In this document: piece by piece, positions 17,316-26,277 of the stretch
Layout of the letters: each line of letters begins with the position of its first letter
How positions within the stretch are numbered: the stretch's first letter is position 1
NCBI GenBank assembly: GCA_963841855.1
Contig: CAWJEJ010000001.1
Location: 620,001-684,000, forward strand
Length of the DNA stretch: 64,000 bases
Reading direction: 5' to 3'
Origin: CAXBBB01 sp963841855
GTDB lineage: Bacteria > Bacteroidota > Rhodothermia > Rhodothermales > BA12
Translations under genes and position numbers: made by a program
Notes under the pieces: model-generated
Seen by the model: only the letters and a program-made list of their open reading frames with translations
Database searches by the model: none
What the model was told of the DNA's origin: nothing

Positions 17316-17771
17316 CTATTCCTCGTCCTCCTTGTCCAGTTCGACCAGCAGCAGGTCGAACGTGAGGGCCTTCCCGGCGAGAGCGTGGTTGGCGTCGAGC
17401 GTGATACTCGTCTCGTCCATCGACACGACCGTGGCCGGAAGCGCGCCGCCGCCGGGCAATCCGAGTTGGAGTTGCATACCGATCTCGGGCGTAATCTCGC
17501 TGGGGAGCTGCCCGCGCGGGACCTGCATGATGCGCTCGTCGTCGCGTTCGCCATAGGCCTGCTCGGCGGGGATGCGGACAGTCTTCTCTTCACCGACGCT
17601 CATCTCGCGGACGCCGTAATCGAAGCCAACGATGACCTGACCACCCCCGATCGTGAACTCGAGCGGCTCGCGCCCATCGGACGAATCGAACGTCGTGCCG
17701 TCGTCGAGGCGGCCGGTATAGTGGATGCGGACGGTGTCGCCGTCCTGGGCGATGCGAGGTTGGTCGGTCAT
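17316..17771 (-). CDS. FKBP-type peptidyl-prolyl isomerase, SlyD-like
   Basis: A 151-residue isomerase and chaperone. The FKBP core is visible in VRIHYTGRLDDGTTFDSSDG, PLEFTIGGGQVIVGFDYGVREM and GEEKTVRIPAEQAYGERDDE. An insert-in-flap domain of the SlyD kind follows (VPRGQLP ... GMQLQLGLPGGGALPATVVSM) before the final strand ITLDANHALAGKALTFDLLLVEL. The SlyD His-rich tail is missing; the protein ends with acidic DKEDEE. The ATG overlaps the stop of the SemiSWEET gene (ATGA). The 3' end faces the glycosyltransferase. Confidence 0.9.
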   Translation of the reverse strand: MTDQPRIAQDGDTVRIHYTGRLDDGTTFDSSDGREPLEFTIGGGQVIVGFDYGVREMSVGEEKTVRIPAEQAYGERDDERIMQVPRGQLPSEITPEIGMQLQLGLPGGGALPATVVSMDETSITLDANHALAGKALTFDLLLVELDKEDEE

Positions 17772-18061
17772 GAAGTCGAGGGAGGAGCAGCCGGGCGCCG
17801 GAAGCGCAGCGCTGCGGTGAGGATGAACAGGTTGAAGGCGAGGCTGAAGACGTTGGCGACGATGATCGGCCACGAGACGAGCAGAATGCCGTAGGCCAGC
17901 CACAGCGAGAGGCCCGTCACGAGCAGCACGAACATCGGAATCGACAGATCGTCGGCCGAGCGCGTGCGCCAGACGCGAATCGCCTGGGGCAGAAACGCCG
18001 CCGTCGTGCAGAGAGCGGCGGCAAAGCCAAGCAGTTCGATCAAGAGGGCGTCGGTAGGCAT
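17768..18061 (-). CDS. SemiSWEET-family sugar transporter
   Basis: A 97-residue three-helix protein of the MtN3/SemiSWEET class. The PQ motif occurs in LCTTAAFLPQAIRVWRTRSADDLS, then SIPMFVLLVTGLSLWLAYGIL and SWPIIVANVFSLAFNLFILTAAL. Two copies pair to form a sugar pore in characterised relatives. Its stop overlaps the slyD-type start by four bases, so both are probably translated from one message. The sugar cannot be predicted. Confidence 0.85.
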   Translation of the reverse strand: MPTDALLIELLGFAAALCTTAAFLPQAIRVWRTRSADDLSIPMFVLLVTGLSLWLAYGILLVSWPIIVANVFSLAFNLFILTAALRFRRPAAPPSTS

Positions 18062-18386
18062 AGCGCGTCGGTATCCGCGAGGCGCGCGGATTGTTGCCGA
18101 GCGCCGACCTCCTCACAGCGTTTTGGCAGGTCGACTCGGGAGGTGCGTCAGCCCAGAGGCACTAGGCCGACCTTTACGCTGGCTGGTGCGAAGAACCGTG
18201 TAGCATCGACCGCCGCCGAGATCAGCAGGACACCTTTCACTCGTCACGAACGCCCTACTCCGCTTTCGCACTGGAGTGCGCAGTGCTGATTCTTCCCAAA
18301 CCGGTCGTAATTCCGCAACTGCCTCAAGCATCGGTATGCTTTGCCGGCATGGCCCCGATCGGAAGTCGCTGACGCTAGCATGTCGA
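18062..18386. other. intergenic region, nothing recognised
   Basis: About 325 nt between the SemiSWEET start and the thiolase stop, both on the minus strand. Short open frames cross it but show no family pattern or start context. It presumably holds the SemiSWEET/slyD promoter. I see no strong palindrome or RNA gene. Confidence 0.4.
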
Positions 18387-19550
18387 TCACGAGGCGTCGA
18401 CGAGCACGTGGGTAACGACGGTCGTGCCTATGGCTCCCAGGCTCTGGATGAGCGCGACCGAAGCGCCGGGCACCTGGTTGGCTCCCGCTTCGCCGCGCAG
18501 TTGCAGCGTCGACTCGACGAGTTGGTAGACGCCCGTCGCCCCGACGGGATGCCCTCGCGCTTTGAGGCCGCCCATCGTCGAGATCGGTAGCGCACCGTCG
18601 GGGCGTATCTCTCCGTTTTTGCCAAAGTGAACGCCCTGGCCTGGCTCGGCGAACCCGGCGGCTTCGAGGCATAGCGCGTTGATCGACGTGTACGCGTCGT
18701 GCAGTTCGAACAGGTCGATGTCCTCCTTCGTCACGCCAGCCATCTCGAAGGCGCGGCGAACAGACTCGCCGACGGCCCACAACTCTGCCGACTCTCTTCT
18801 GCGAGAGAGGGAGACCGCATCGCTGACACTCACCGAAGCGGCGACTTTGACCGAGGCGCGACCCAGAGCCCGCGCGACGTCTTCGGAGGCCAACACCAGC
18901 GCCGCCGCACCATCGCAGTTCATCGGAGCGTCGAGAAGCTGGATTGGGTCTACGAGGATTTTGGAGGCAGCGTAATCGAGTGCAGTGATTTCTTTTCTCA
19001 AAACTGCGTGCTCGTTGTTCAACGCGTTGGCGTGGGCGTTGACAGAGAAATGACTGAAGTCAGACTTGCTGAGCTTGTACTTCTCCATGTACGACGCCAT
19101 CACTGCCGCGTTCATCTCTATGAATGACGCGTACCTCTTACCGTCCACTTCGGAATCGGCCGCCTGAGCCAAAGCCGAGGTCGTCGTCTCCAGGCTCGCT
19201 CGCGAGAGAACCTCGACTCCTGCCACTACGGCGATGTCGTGCAGTCCTCCTGCGACGGCGCCGTATCCCACCCGGGCGGCAGAAGCGCCGGACGAGCATC
19301 CTGATTCTACCGTCACCGCATCGACTCCTCGCATGCCAGCGTACTCGGCGACGAGCGCGCCCAGCAGTTGCTGACCACAGGTTGCGCCGGATACCATGTT
19401 GCCCACGTAGACGCCGGTCACCCCGTCTGGACCGATTCCGGCGTCCGAAAGTGCGGCTTGGACTGCGCTGGATGCCAGCGTGCGGAGAAGCGGATTCTGT
19501 CGCCGCGTGACTGGAGTCTGACCTACTCCGATGATGTATACATCTCTCAT
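18387..19550 (-). CDS. thiolase (SCP2-like acetyl-CoA acyltransferase)
   Basis: A 387-residue thiolase of the non-decarboxylating SCP2/archaeal type. The nucleophile Cys lies in VESGCSSGASAA (near residue 84), followed by FELHDAYTSINALCLEAAGFAE and the C-terminal GGLKARGHPVGATG, which carries the active-site His. This type lacks the second catalytic Cys region of bacterial FadA. In archaea it works with a DUF35 zinc/OB protein and HMG-CoA synthase; neither is next to it here. It could act in fatty-acid breakdown or acetoacetyl-CoA formation. Confidence 0.85.
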   Translation of the reverse strand: MRDVYIIGVGQTPVTRRQNPLLRTLASSAVQAALSDAGIGPDGVTGVYVGNMVSGATCGQQLLGALVAEYAGMRGVDAVTVESGCSSGASAARVGYGAVAGGLHDIAVVAGVEVLSRASLETTTSALAQAADSEVDGKRYASFIEMNAAVMASYMEKYKLSKSDFSHFSVNAHANALNNEHAVLRKEITALDYAASKILVDPIQLLDAPMNCDGAAALVLASEDVARALGRASVKVAASVSVSDAVSLSRRRESAELWAVGESVRRAFEMAGVTKEDIDLFELHDAYTSINALCLEAAGFAEPGQGVHFGKNGEIRPDGALPISTMGGLKARGHPVGATGVYQLVESTLQLRGEAGANQVPGASVALIQSLGAIGTTVVTHVLVDAS

Positions 19551-19924
19551 ATCTTCCTAAACGCTCCTTAATAATCTGCGCTGTCGATCGAGACCTAACG
19601 CTGAAAAGGTGCACGTTGACTATTTCGGCAGCGCCCGCAACATACGGCGCTATTCACGCACTCAAAACGAGCTTCGGCGCTTGATCTCGTCCAAGAATCG
19701 ACGTGGATGTACACCGTGTTCAGCCTCATTCCAGAAGTCAATGACTCAGGACGATCGGAGCGGCGCGTGCGATCAACTCAGACGTGCCTAGCAGATGCGG
19801 AGTCGCTTGGCTGCGCAGCCGTCCCGTTGACGCGCACATTTGGCGTTCTGTAACCCGTTGTCCGAAGCGCAATACGGCGGGGAGCGTCCCGTTCGGAGTT
19901 TTTCCATTCTCTCCGGCCGCCCCC
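19551..19924. other. intergenic region between divergent genes
   Basis: About 374 nt between the thiolase start (minus) and an exported protein (plus). It should carry promoters for both. A TTGACT near 19616 could be part of one, but no matching -10 is convincing. Base composition is a little less GC-rich than the flanks. No coding pattern, palindrome or RNA gene is recognised. Confidence 0.4.
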
Positions 19925-20560
19925 ATGCGCTTCGTCTTGCTGCTCTTTCTTACTCTACCGGTCGCAGCGCAGGAGCCGGTCGCATTCAGCGTCCCCTTCG
20001 AGCCGATCGGCACATGCTACCGCTTCGAGAGACCTACAGCCGCTGTCGTGCGCGACGCCGACACGTGGAGTCGGCTCAACGCGACGTGCAACGCGCAGCC
20101 TTGGGGCGATGGCGCGACGGCTGCTCGGCTCGTCGACTTCGAGCGCGAGATGATCGTCCTACTCTATTCCGGACAGACGTCGGATATTCAGCCAAACAGA
20201 GCGACGATCTCTCAGATCGAACGCCGAGACGGGGCCGTCCTCGTGTGGACGGGTCACGGACCAAACGAGATCATCGAAGACGAACTGGCCCAGCGCCGAG
20301 CCGACGCCCCGTCGTACGACGCGCAGCTGCTTCCGCTGACAGACAGCCTCTCCGTCATCGAACGCCGGAGAGTGATCAAACAGGCATGCGACAGACACAG
20401 AGAGACGAATCTGACGAGCCCAGCCTTCATGCGCCACGTGTACGCCGCCGTCCTGCCGCGAATCGATCTGCCAGTAGTCTTTCCCAACGCAGCCTTCCAG
20501 CCCAACCCGTTTGCGCCTCCACTCGACAGCAGCGCTCAGCCGTTTAGCTGCGCCCCGTAG
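19925..20560 (+). CDS. exported protein of unknown function
   Basis: A 211-residue protein with a clear signal peptide (MRFVLLLFLTLPVAAQ). Four or more Cys occur in the mature part (GTCYRF, NATCNAQ, KQACDRH, FSCAP), consistent with disulfides. The first half includes FEREMIVLLYSGQTSDI, reminiscent of protease-complex-associated beta domains that begin after DxW motifs (RDADTWSRLN), but I cannot name a family with confidence. A longer frame starts at 19784 but lacks a signal; ATG 19925 is preferred. It stands alone. Confidence 0.65.
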   Translation: MRFVLLLFLTLPVAAQEPVAFSVPFEPIGTCYRFERPTAAVVRDADTWSRLNATCNAQPWGDGATAARLVDFEREMIVLLYSGQTSDIQPNRATISQIERRDGAVLVWTGHGPNEIIEDELAQRRADAPSYDAQLLPLTDSLSVIERRRVIKQACDRHRETNLTSPAFMRHVYAAVLPRIDLPVVFPNAAFQPNPFAPPLDSSAQPFSCAP

Positions 20561-20635
20561 CCAAGACCAGAAGGCCGCGAGAGAAGACAGTGCAGAGCGA
20601 TCAGTAGGTGCCTCGTTTCGGCCTACCTTTCGCGC

Positions 20636-22012
20636 ATGACCGACGCCCCGTTTTCCATCCGCAGCGAAGTGCGCGCGACGTTGATCCTGGCCGGGCCGGT
20701 CGTGATATCGCAGCTCGCGCAGGTGTCGATGGGGTTTGTCGACACCGTCATGGCGGGGCGGTTGGGACCGACGGCGCTGGCGGCGATTGGGCTGGGGTCG
20801 TCGATCTCGTTCACGCTCTCGCTCCTCTTTCTGGGCGTCGTGATGGCGACCGGGCCGATGGTGTCGCAGGCGATGGGCGCTGGGACGCCCGACCTAGCCT
20901 CGCGCGCCGTGCGCCAGGGACTGTGGGCAGCGATGGGATTGGGACTGATCGGCCTGCTCTTGCTCAAATCGGCCGGACCGCTGATGGGGCTGATGCAGCA
21001 GCCACCTGCGGTTCAGGAACTGGCGACGGGCTACCTGTCGGCGATCGCGTGGGGGATTCCGGCGTTTCTGGGATTCGGCGCGCTGCGGGCGTTTGCCGAA
21101 GGCGTCGAGCGGCCCGTTCCGGTCACGATCATCGCGCTCTCGGCCGTCGGCGTCAACGTAGTCGCCAACCTCGGCTTCGTGTTCGGACGCTGGGGATTGC
21201 CCGAACTGGGCGCCGTGGGCGTGGGGTGGGCGAGTACGACTTCGTTCTGGTACCTCTTTGGGGCGATGGCCCTGTTTGTGCGGCTCAAACCCGAGTTCGC
21301 CCGCTTCCACATCTTCAGCGGGCTGCGCCGCCCCGACTGGCCGACGCTGGGTGAGATCATGCGCATCGGCTGGCCCATCGGGTTTACGTTCGGCATCGAG
21401 AGCGGCCTGTTCATGACGACGGCGATCCTGATGGGCATGGTCGGCGAGACGCAACTGGCGGCCCACCAGATCGCGCTGCAGTTGGCGGCGATGACGTTCA
21501 TGGTCGCACTCGCCGTAAGCCTCGCCGGAACGGTCCGCGTCGGCAACGCGGCAGGGCGCGGCGACTTGCAAGGCGTCCGATGGGCCGGATGGACGGCGAC
21601 GGTCGTAGGAACGAGCTTCATGGTGATCTCGGCGACCGTCTTCCTGACGTTTCCCGACGTGCTGATCGGCCTCTTCCTCGACGTGGACGACCCGGCGAGC
21701 ACGGCCGTCGTCGAACTGGCCGTCGTGCTGCTGGGCATCGCCGGAGCGTTTCAACTCGTCGACGGCATTCAGGTCGGCGCGGCGGGAGCGCTGCGCGGCT
21801 TGAAGGACACGCTCGCGCCGATGCTCATCGGACTGGTGACCTACTGGGGCATCGGGCTGACGACGGGCTGCGTGCTCACGTTCGGATTCGATATGGGAGC
21901 GCCGGGGTTGTGGTGGGGACTGGTCGTCGGGCTGGCGAGCGCGGCAGTCGGGCTGAGTTTGCGGTTCTGGCGCAAGACGCGGCAACCTCTTGCTATGGTA
22001 GAATCGGTCTAA
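20636..22012 (+). CDS. MATE-family multidrug/cation antiporter
   Basis: A 458-residue membrane protein with twelve helices in two related halves. The N-terminal half opens with LILAGPVVISQLAQVSMGFVDTVMAGRLG, the standard NorM/MATE signature; a second-half equivalent is FGIESGLFMTTAILMGMVGETQLAAHQIALQL. It would export cationic compounds using a Na+ or H+ gradient. ATG 20636 gives the normal family length. It ends 216 nt before actA and is not obviously part of the respiratory operon. Confidence 0.9.
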   Translation: MTDAPFSIRSEVRATLILAGPVVISQLAQVSMGFVDTVMAGRLGPTALAAIGLGSSISFTLSLLFLGVVMATGPMVSQAMGAGTPDLASRAVRQGLWAAMGLGLIGLLLLKSAGPLMGLMQQPPAVQELATGYLSAIAWGIPAFLGFGALRAFAEGVERPVPVTIIALSAVGVNVVANLGFVFGRWGLPELGAVGVGWASTTSFWYLFGAMALFVRLKPEFARFHIFSGLRRPDWPTLGEIMRIGWPIGFTFGIESGLFMTTAILMGMVGETQLAAHQIALQLAAMTFMVALAVSLAGTVRVGNAAGRGDLQGVRWAGWTATVVGTSFMVISATVFLTFPDVLIGLFLDVDDPASTAVVELAVVLLGIAGAFQLVDGIQVGAAGALRGLKDTLAPMLIGLVTYWGIGLTTGCVLTFGFDMGAPGLWWGLVVGLASAAVGLSLRFWRKTRQPLAMVESV

Positions 22013-22228
22013 ACAAAGCGCATTCGCTCTCTTTAGGCCGGTGGTAGCGGAAAGCAGACAGATGCTTTACTCTATTTTCAACGGCGACCGAAAGTAGGTG
22101 AGGACGTATGGGTTACCTTGCCCCTTGTCTCCCGGCGGCTGCCGGTGCGCCCGACTTCGGTCCTTGCACACAGGCTCAGGATCCGTCCAACGGTCCGACC
22201 TTCCACCTTCGCGCCCTCCCCTCGCTTC

Positions 22229-22873
22229 ATGCAACTGTTTCCGAAGAAGGCCAACCTGCTGCCCGTCGCCACGCTTGGCCTGCTGGGCGTCGGCGGCCTG
22301 CTGGCCGTCCTGTTTGTCTGGTATTACTTCTCGCCCGAATACCTCGACGTGGGCTACATGCCCGCTCAGCCGGTCGAGTACAGCCACCGCCTCCACGCGG
22401 GGCAACTGGGGATGGACTGCCGCTACTGCCATAACTGGGTCGAAGTGTCCGCTCACGCCAACGTGCCCCCGACGCAGACGTGCATGAACTGCCACAACCA
22501 GATCAAGACGCAATCGGCCAAGCTGACGGGCGTCCGCGAAAGCTGGGCCACGGGCGAGCCGATCGAGTGGGTCAAGGTGCACCACCTGGCCGACTACGCG
22601 CACTTCTCGCACGCCGTCCACGTCACAAACGGCGTCGGCTGCGAGACCTGCCACGGCAACGTCGCCGAGATGGAAGTCGTGTGGCAGGATCAGTCGCTCT
22701 CGATGGGCTGGTGCTTGGAATGCCACCGCCAGCCCGAAGTCTACCTGCGCCCCAACGATCAGATCACGACGATGGGCTACGTGCAGCCCGCCAACTTCGT
22801 CGAGCGCAACCTCGAGCGCGTCGCCGCCGAGGGCATCCAGCCGCCGACCAACTGCTCGGCCTGCCACTATTGA
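22229..22873 (+). CDS. actA: Alternative Complex III subunit A, pentahaem cytochrome c
   Basis: A 214-residue membrane-anchored cytochrome of the menaquinol:cytochrome c oxidoreductase ACIII. One helix (LLPVATLGLLGVGGLLAVLFVWYYF) precedes a periplasmic part with exactly five CxxCH haem sites: CRYCH, CMNCH, CETCH, CLECH and CSACH. This is the number reported for ActA. The subunit relays electrons from the ActB iron-sulfur domain toward ActE or the oxidase. ATG 22229 sits directly before the membrane helix; an earlier in-frame ATG at 22118 adds a non-conserved leader. It begins the long respiratory operon. Confidence 0.93.
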   Translation: MQLFPKKANLLPVATLGLLGVGGLLAVLFVWYYFSPEYLDVGYMPAQPVEYSHRLHAGQLGMDCRYCHNWVEVSAHANVPPTQTCMNCHNQIKTQSAKLTGVRESWATGEPIEWVKVHHLADYAHFSHAVHVTNGVGCETCHGNVAEMEVVWQDQSLSMGWCLECHRQPEVYLRPNDQITTMGYVQPANFVERNLERVAAEGIQPPTNCSACHY

Positions 22874-22947
22874 TCGCGGCGCTTGCCTGACGCTCGCCTT
22901 CTCTGCTCTTCTGCGGCCCCGGCCGCCCTTTCCACCTCCCATCGCCC

Positions 22948-25212
22948 ATGATCGAGCTTCCGCTTCTGAGCGACTCCGACGATTCGGCCTCCTCCTCTTC
23001 CAGCCTCTGGCGCAGCAGCGAGCATAGAGCTCGGTCTGCCGCATTCAAGCAGGCCCACGGCGACGAGTTCATGCCCGGCGCGGGCGGCGACGGTGCTCTC
23101 GCAGAGTCGGGCGGGTTTTCGAGCGGTGCCAACCGGCGTCAGTTCATCCAGTTGATGGGCGCGTCGCTGGCGCTGGCGGGCCTGACGGCCTGCCGTCGCC
23201 CGGTCGAGCACATCCTGCCCTACACGCGCAAGCCCGAAGAGGTCATCCCGGGCATCGCACGCTATTACGCGACCGCAATGCCGCACCGGGGCCACGTGCG
23301 CCCCGTCCTGGCCGAAAGCCACGAAGGACGCCCGACCAAGCTCGAAGGCAATCCCGACCACCCGTACGGCGGCGGAACGAGTGGTGTCTGGGAGCAGGCA
23401 TCGATTCTCAACCTCTACGACCCCGACCGCAGCCGACGCGTCCGCAAGGGTGGCGAGACCGAAGCTAGCTGGTCCGACTTCGTCGCTGCGACGCGCACGC
23501 TGCAAGGGCCTGTCGCTGTTCTGGCTGAGCCGACCAACTCGCCGACGATGGCGCGCATGCGCGATCAGCTTGCCGCGCGTTTCCCCGGTAGCCGAGTCGT
23601 CACCTACCGTGCCGAGGGCAACGCTCAGGCCGCCGGTATCTACGCCGCGACCGGACAGGCACTGCGTCCGCTCTACGACTTCTCGCAGGCTCAAACGATT
23701 CTCAGCCTCGACGCCGATTTCCTGGGATCGACGGATGACGACGAGGGCGAAAACACCCGCACATTCGCCGCAAGCCGCAATCCCGAAAGCGGGCGGATGA
23801 GCCGCCTCTACGTCGTCGAAAGCACGATGACGCCGACGGGCGGTTTGGCCGACCACCGCGTCCGGATGCGCGCCAGCCACGTCCCGGCGTTCGCTGCTCT
23901 GGTGGCCTCGCGAATGGGTGTACCCGTAGGCAACGCGCCGTCGCTCGAACTCGACGCCAAAGCGTCCGCAGCCCTCGAAGCTCTGGTCGGCGACCTGCGC
24001 CGGGGTGGTGGCGTCGTCGTTGCGGGAGCAAGCCAGCCCGCTTCGGTCCACGCGCTCGCCCAGGCAATGAACAGCGCGATGGGCGCCGTCGGCTCTTCGG
24101 TCTCGTTCTATCCGACAGGCGAAGGCGAAGTGCGCGCTCAGGACCAGGAGCTTGCCGAACTCGCCCGCGATCTGCGCGGCGGACGCTACGCGACGTTGGT
24201 CGTACTGGGCGCCAACCCGGTCTACGACTCGCCCGCATCGCTCGACTTCGCAACGGCTATCGCCGGAGCGCAAACGAGCATCCACATCGGGGCGCACGTC
24301 GATGAGACGGCCAAGCTGTGCTCGTGGCACCTGCCGCGCACGCATTACCTCGAGATGTGGGGCGACGGCCGCGCCTACAACGGCACGCTCTCGATCATCC
24401 AGCCGCTCATCGCGCCGCTCAACTTCACCGACAACCGCCAGAACACGACGACGGGCGATGTGGAGCGCATTGAGCGCGACGACGTGCACTCCGAACTGGA
24501 GATCTTCAACCTGCTCGCCACCCGGACCGACGTGTCGGGTTACGACTTGGTGCGCGAAACGTGGCGCGGCGTCATCGGTGGCAATTTCGAAGAGGGCTGG
24601 CGCAAAGCGCTCCACGATGGCTACCTCGACGGATCGACGGCGTCGCCTGTTGCGGCTTCGGCTTCGTTCTCGGGCACGATTCCGCAGCCGATTCCCGGCA
24701 ACCAACTCGAACTGAGCGTCGGCCTCGACCCCAAGCTGCTCGCCGGTGAGTATAGCAACAACTCGTGGATGATCGAGCTGCCGTACGCCGTCAGCAAACT
24801 CGTTTGGGACAACGTCGCCACGATTAGCCGCCAGACGGCCGCCGATCTGGGTCTCGAAGTCGAGTACGAAACCGGTCAGTTTCAGGCGTCGACTGTCACG
24901 CTCCAAACGTCGGACGGCGAGGCCACGCTTCCTGTCTGGATCCAGCCCGGGCACCCGGACGGTCAGATATCGGTCACGATGGGCTGGGGCCGCGATCTCT
25001 TTCGGATCGCACGCTCGAAGAGGACCACTGGTACGACTTCTTCGACACGCGCGAACGCAGCGACGTCTACCTCAACGGCCCGATCGGCAACGGCGTTGGT
25101 GTCCGCACCGCGCACCTGCGCCCGGCGACCTACGCGAGCACGATGCCCGTCGAAGTGGCCAAAGCAGGCGACGGCTATACGCTCGTCTCGACCCAGGAGC
25201 ACGGCACGATGA
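22948..25212 (+). CDS. actB: Alternative Complex III subunit B, N-terminal part (frameshifted)
   Basis: The molybdopterin-oxidoreductase-like half of ActB. An N-terminal LWRSSEHRARSAAFKQAHGDEF segment is followed by a Tat/lipoprotein-like signal (NRRQFIQLMGASLALAGLTAC) and then RRPVEHILPYTRKPEEVIPG, all standard for ActB. The fold of the Mo enzymes is present (HLPRTHYLEMWGDGRAYNG) but the cofactor is absent in characterised ActB. True homology ends near 24990 at VTMGWGRD; after that the reading continues out of frame to a stop at 25212. The remainder of the protein lies one frame over in the next entry, so this should be one gene of about 1,085 codons. Confidence 0.85.
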   Translation: MIELPLLSDSDDSASSSSSLWRSSEHRARSAAFKQAHGDEFMPGAGGDGALAESGGFSSGANRRQFIQLMGASLALAGLTACRRPVEHILPYTRKPEEVIPGIARYYATAMPHRGHVRPVLAESHEGRPTKLEGNPDHPYGGGTSGVWEQASILNLYDPDRSRRVRKGGETEASWSDFVAATRTLQGPVAVLAEPTNSPTMARMRDQLAARFPGSRVVTYRAEGNAQAAGIYAATGQALRPLYDFSQAQTILSLDADFLGSTDDDEGENTRTFAASRNPESGRMSRLYVVESTMTPTGGLADHRVRMRASHVPAFAALVASRMGVPVGNAPSLELDAKASAALEALVGDLRRGGGVVVAGASQPASVHALAQAMNSAMGAVGSSVSFYPTGEGEVRAQDQELAELARDLRGGRYATLVVLGANPVYDSPASLDFATAIAGAQTSIHIGAHVDETAKLCSWHLPRTHYLEMWGDGRAYNGTLSIIQPLIAPLNFTDNRQNTTTGDVERIERDDVHSELEIFNLLATRTDVSGYDLVRETWRGVIGGNFEEGWRKALHDGYLDGSTASPVAASASFSGTIPQPIPGNQLELSVGLDPKLLAGEYSNNSWMIELPYAVSKLVWDNVATISRQTAADLGLEVEYETGQFQASTVTLQTSDGEATLPVWIQPGHPDGQISVTMGWGRDLFRIARSKRTTGTTSSTRANAATSTSTARSATALVSAPRTCARRPTRARCPSKWPKQATAIRSSRPRSTAR

Positions 25213-26216
25213 TCAACCGCGCGCTGATCATCGAGAGCACATTCGACGACTATCGCGAGGACCCCTCGTTCGCGCGCGAGTCGCAGCCGCTCGTTCCGGG
25301 CGACGAGACCGGACTGTGGCAAGACGCCGCTCCGATCTGGGGCGACGAAAGCCATCCGGCCGCTCAAGACTTCTTCAAGGACAACCCCTACTACCGCAAC
25401 CAGTGGGGCATGACGGTCGATCTGACCTCGTGCACCGGCTGCTCGGCGTGTGTAATCGCGTGCCAGGCCGAGAACAACATCCAGGTCGTCGGCAAGGACC
25501 AAGTCGGCAAGGGCCGCGAGATGCACTGGCTCCGCATCGACCGCTACTACATCGGTGAGGACGAGGATGACCCGCGCATGGCGTTTCAGTACCTGACGTG
25601 CGTCCACTGCGAGAACGCGCCGTGCGAAGCCGTTTGCCCGGTTGCGGCGACGGTCCACTCGCCGGACGGCACCAACCAGATGGTGTACAACCGCTGCGTC
25701 GGTACGCGCTACTGCTCGAACAACTGCCCCTACAAAGTCCGCCGCTACAACTGGTACAACTGGACCAAGACGCTGCCGATCGAGGCGCAGATGCAGCAGA
25801 ACCCCAATGTGACGGTCCGTTTCCGCGGCGTGATGGAGAAGTGCTCGTACTGCGTCCAGCGCATCCGCGAGGCCAATCAGCAGTCGAACATCGAAGACCG
25901 CAACATCCGCGACGGCGAGGTCAAGACGGCCTGCCAGCAGGCGTGCGCCGCCGGCGCCATCGTCTTCGGCGACCTGGCCGATCCCAACTCGGCCGTTTCG
26001 CGGTCCAAGCAGAACCCGCGCCGCTACGAACTGCTGGCCGAACTGGGCATCAAGCCCCGGACAAGCTACCTGGGTAGGGTCGTCAATCCGCACGCGGACA
26101 TCCCAATCGAACTGGCGACGACCAAGTACAAGGCTGCCTACGAGAGCTTCCACGCCGACCAGCACACAATGGGCGACGAAGCCCACAGCGGCGACCACGA
26201 CGCGGGCACACCCTGA
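25143..26216 (+). CDS. actB: Alternative Complex III subunit B, C-terminal iron-sulfur part
   Basis: The iron-sulfur half of ActB. Cys motifs for four clusters are present: CTGCSACVIACQAENN, CVHCENAPCEAVCPVAA, CVGTRYCSNNCPYK and CSYCVQRI with a later CQQACAAGAI; three 4Fe-4S and one 3Fe-4S are known in this subunit. The coding frame is open well before ATG 25143, back to about 24995 (EEDHWYDFFDT, VYLNGPIGNGVGVRTAHLRP), sequence that belongs inside ActB. So the ATG is not a true start; the two parts are separated by a single-base indel near 24985-25010. Whether that is real or a sequence error is discussed in the findings. Confidence 0.85.
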   Translation: MPVEVAKAGDGYTLVSTQEHGTMINRALIIESTFDDYREDPSFARESQPLVPGDETGLWQDAAPIWGDESHPAAQDFFKDNPYYRNQWGMTVDLTSCTGCSACVIACQAENNIQVVGKDQVGKGREMHWLRIDRYYIGEDEDDPRMAFQYLTCVHCENAPCEAVCPVAATVHSPDGTNQMVYNRCVGTRYCSNNCPYKVRRYNWYNWTKTLPIEAQMQQNPNVTVRFRGVMEKCSYCVQRIREANQQSNIEDRNIRDGEVKTACQQACAAGAIVFGDLADPNSAVSRSKQNPRRYELLAELGIKPRTSYLGRVVNPHADIPIELATTKYKAAYESFHADQHTMGDEAHSGDHDAGTP

Positions 26217-26277
26217 CGCTGACTAGCCGCACCCTCTGATTTTCTCCGGCGCTCCGGCGCCTCAACTCCCCTTCCGC

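Noticed and set aside
22867..24954. Long minus-strand open frame of 695 codons opposite actB
   Set aside because: It is a GC-driven shadow of the actB frame with Arg/Ala/Asp-rich sequence and no family match.
24980..25020. Programmed ribosomal frameshift in actB
   Set aside because: No slippery heptamer or CTTTGA-like stimulatory site is seen at the junction, and ActB is a single frame in relatives. An indel is simpler.
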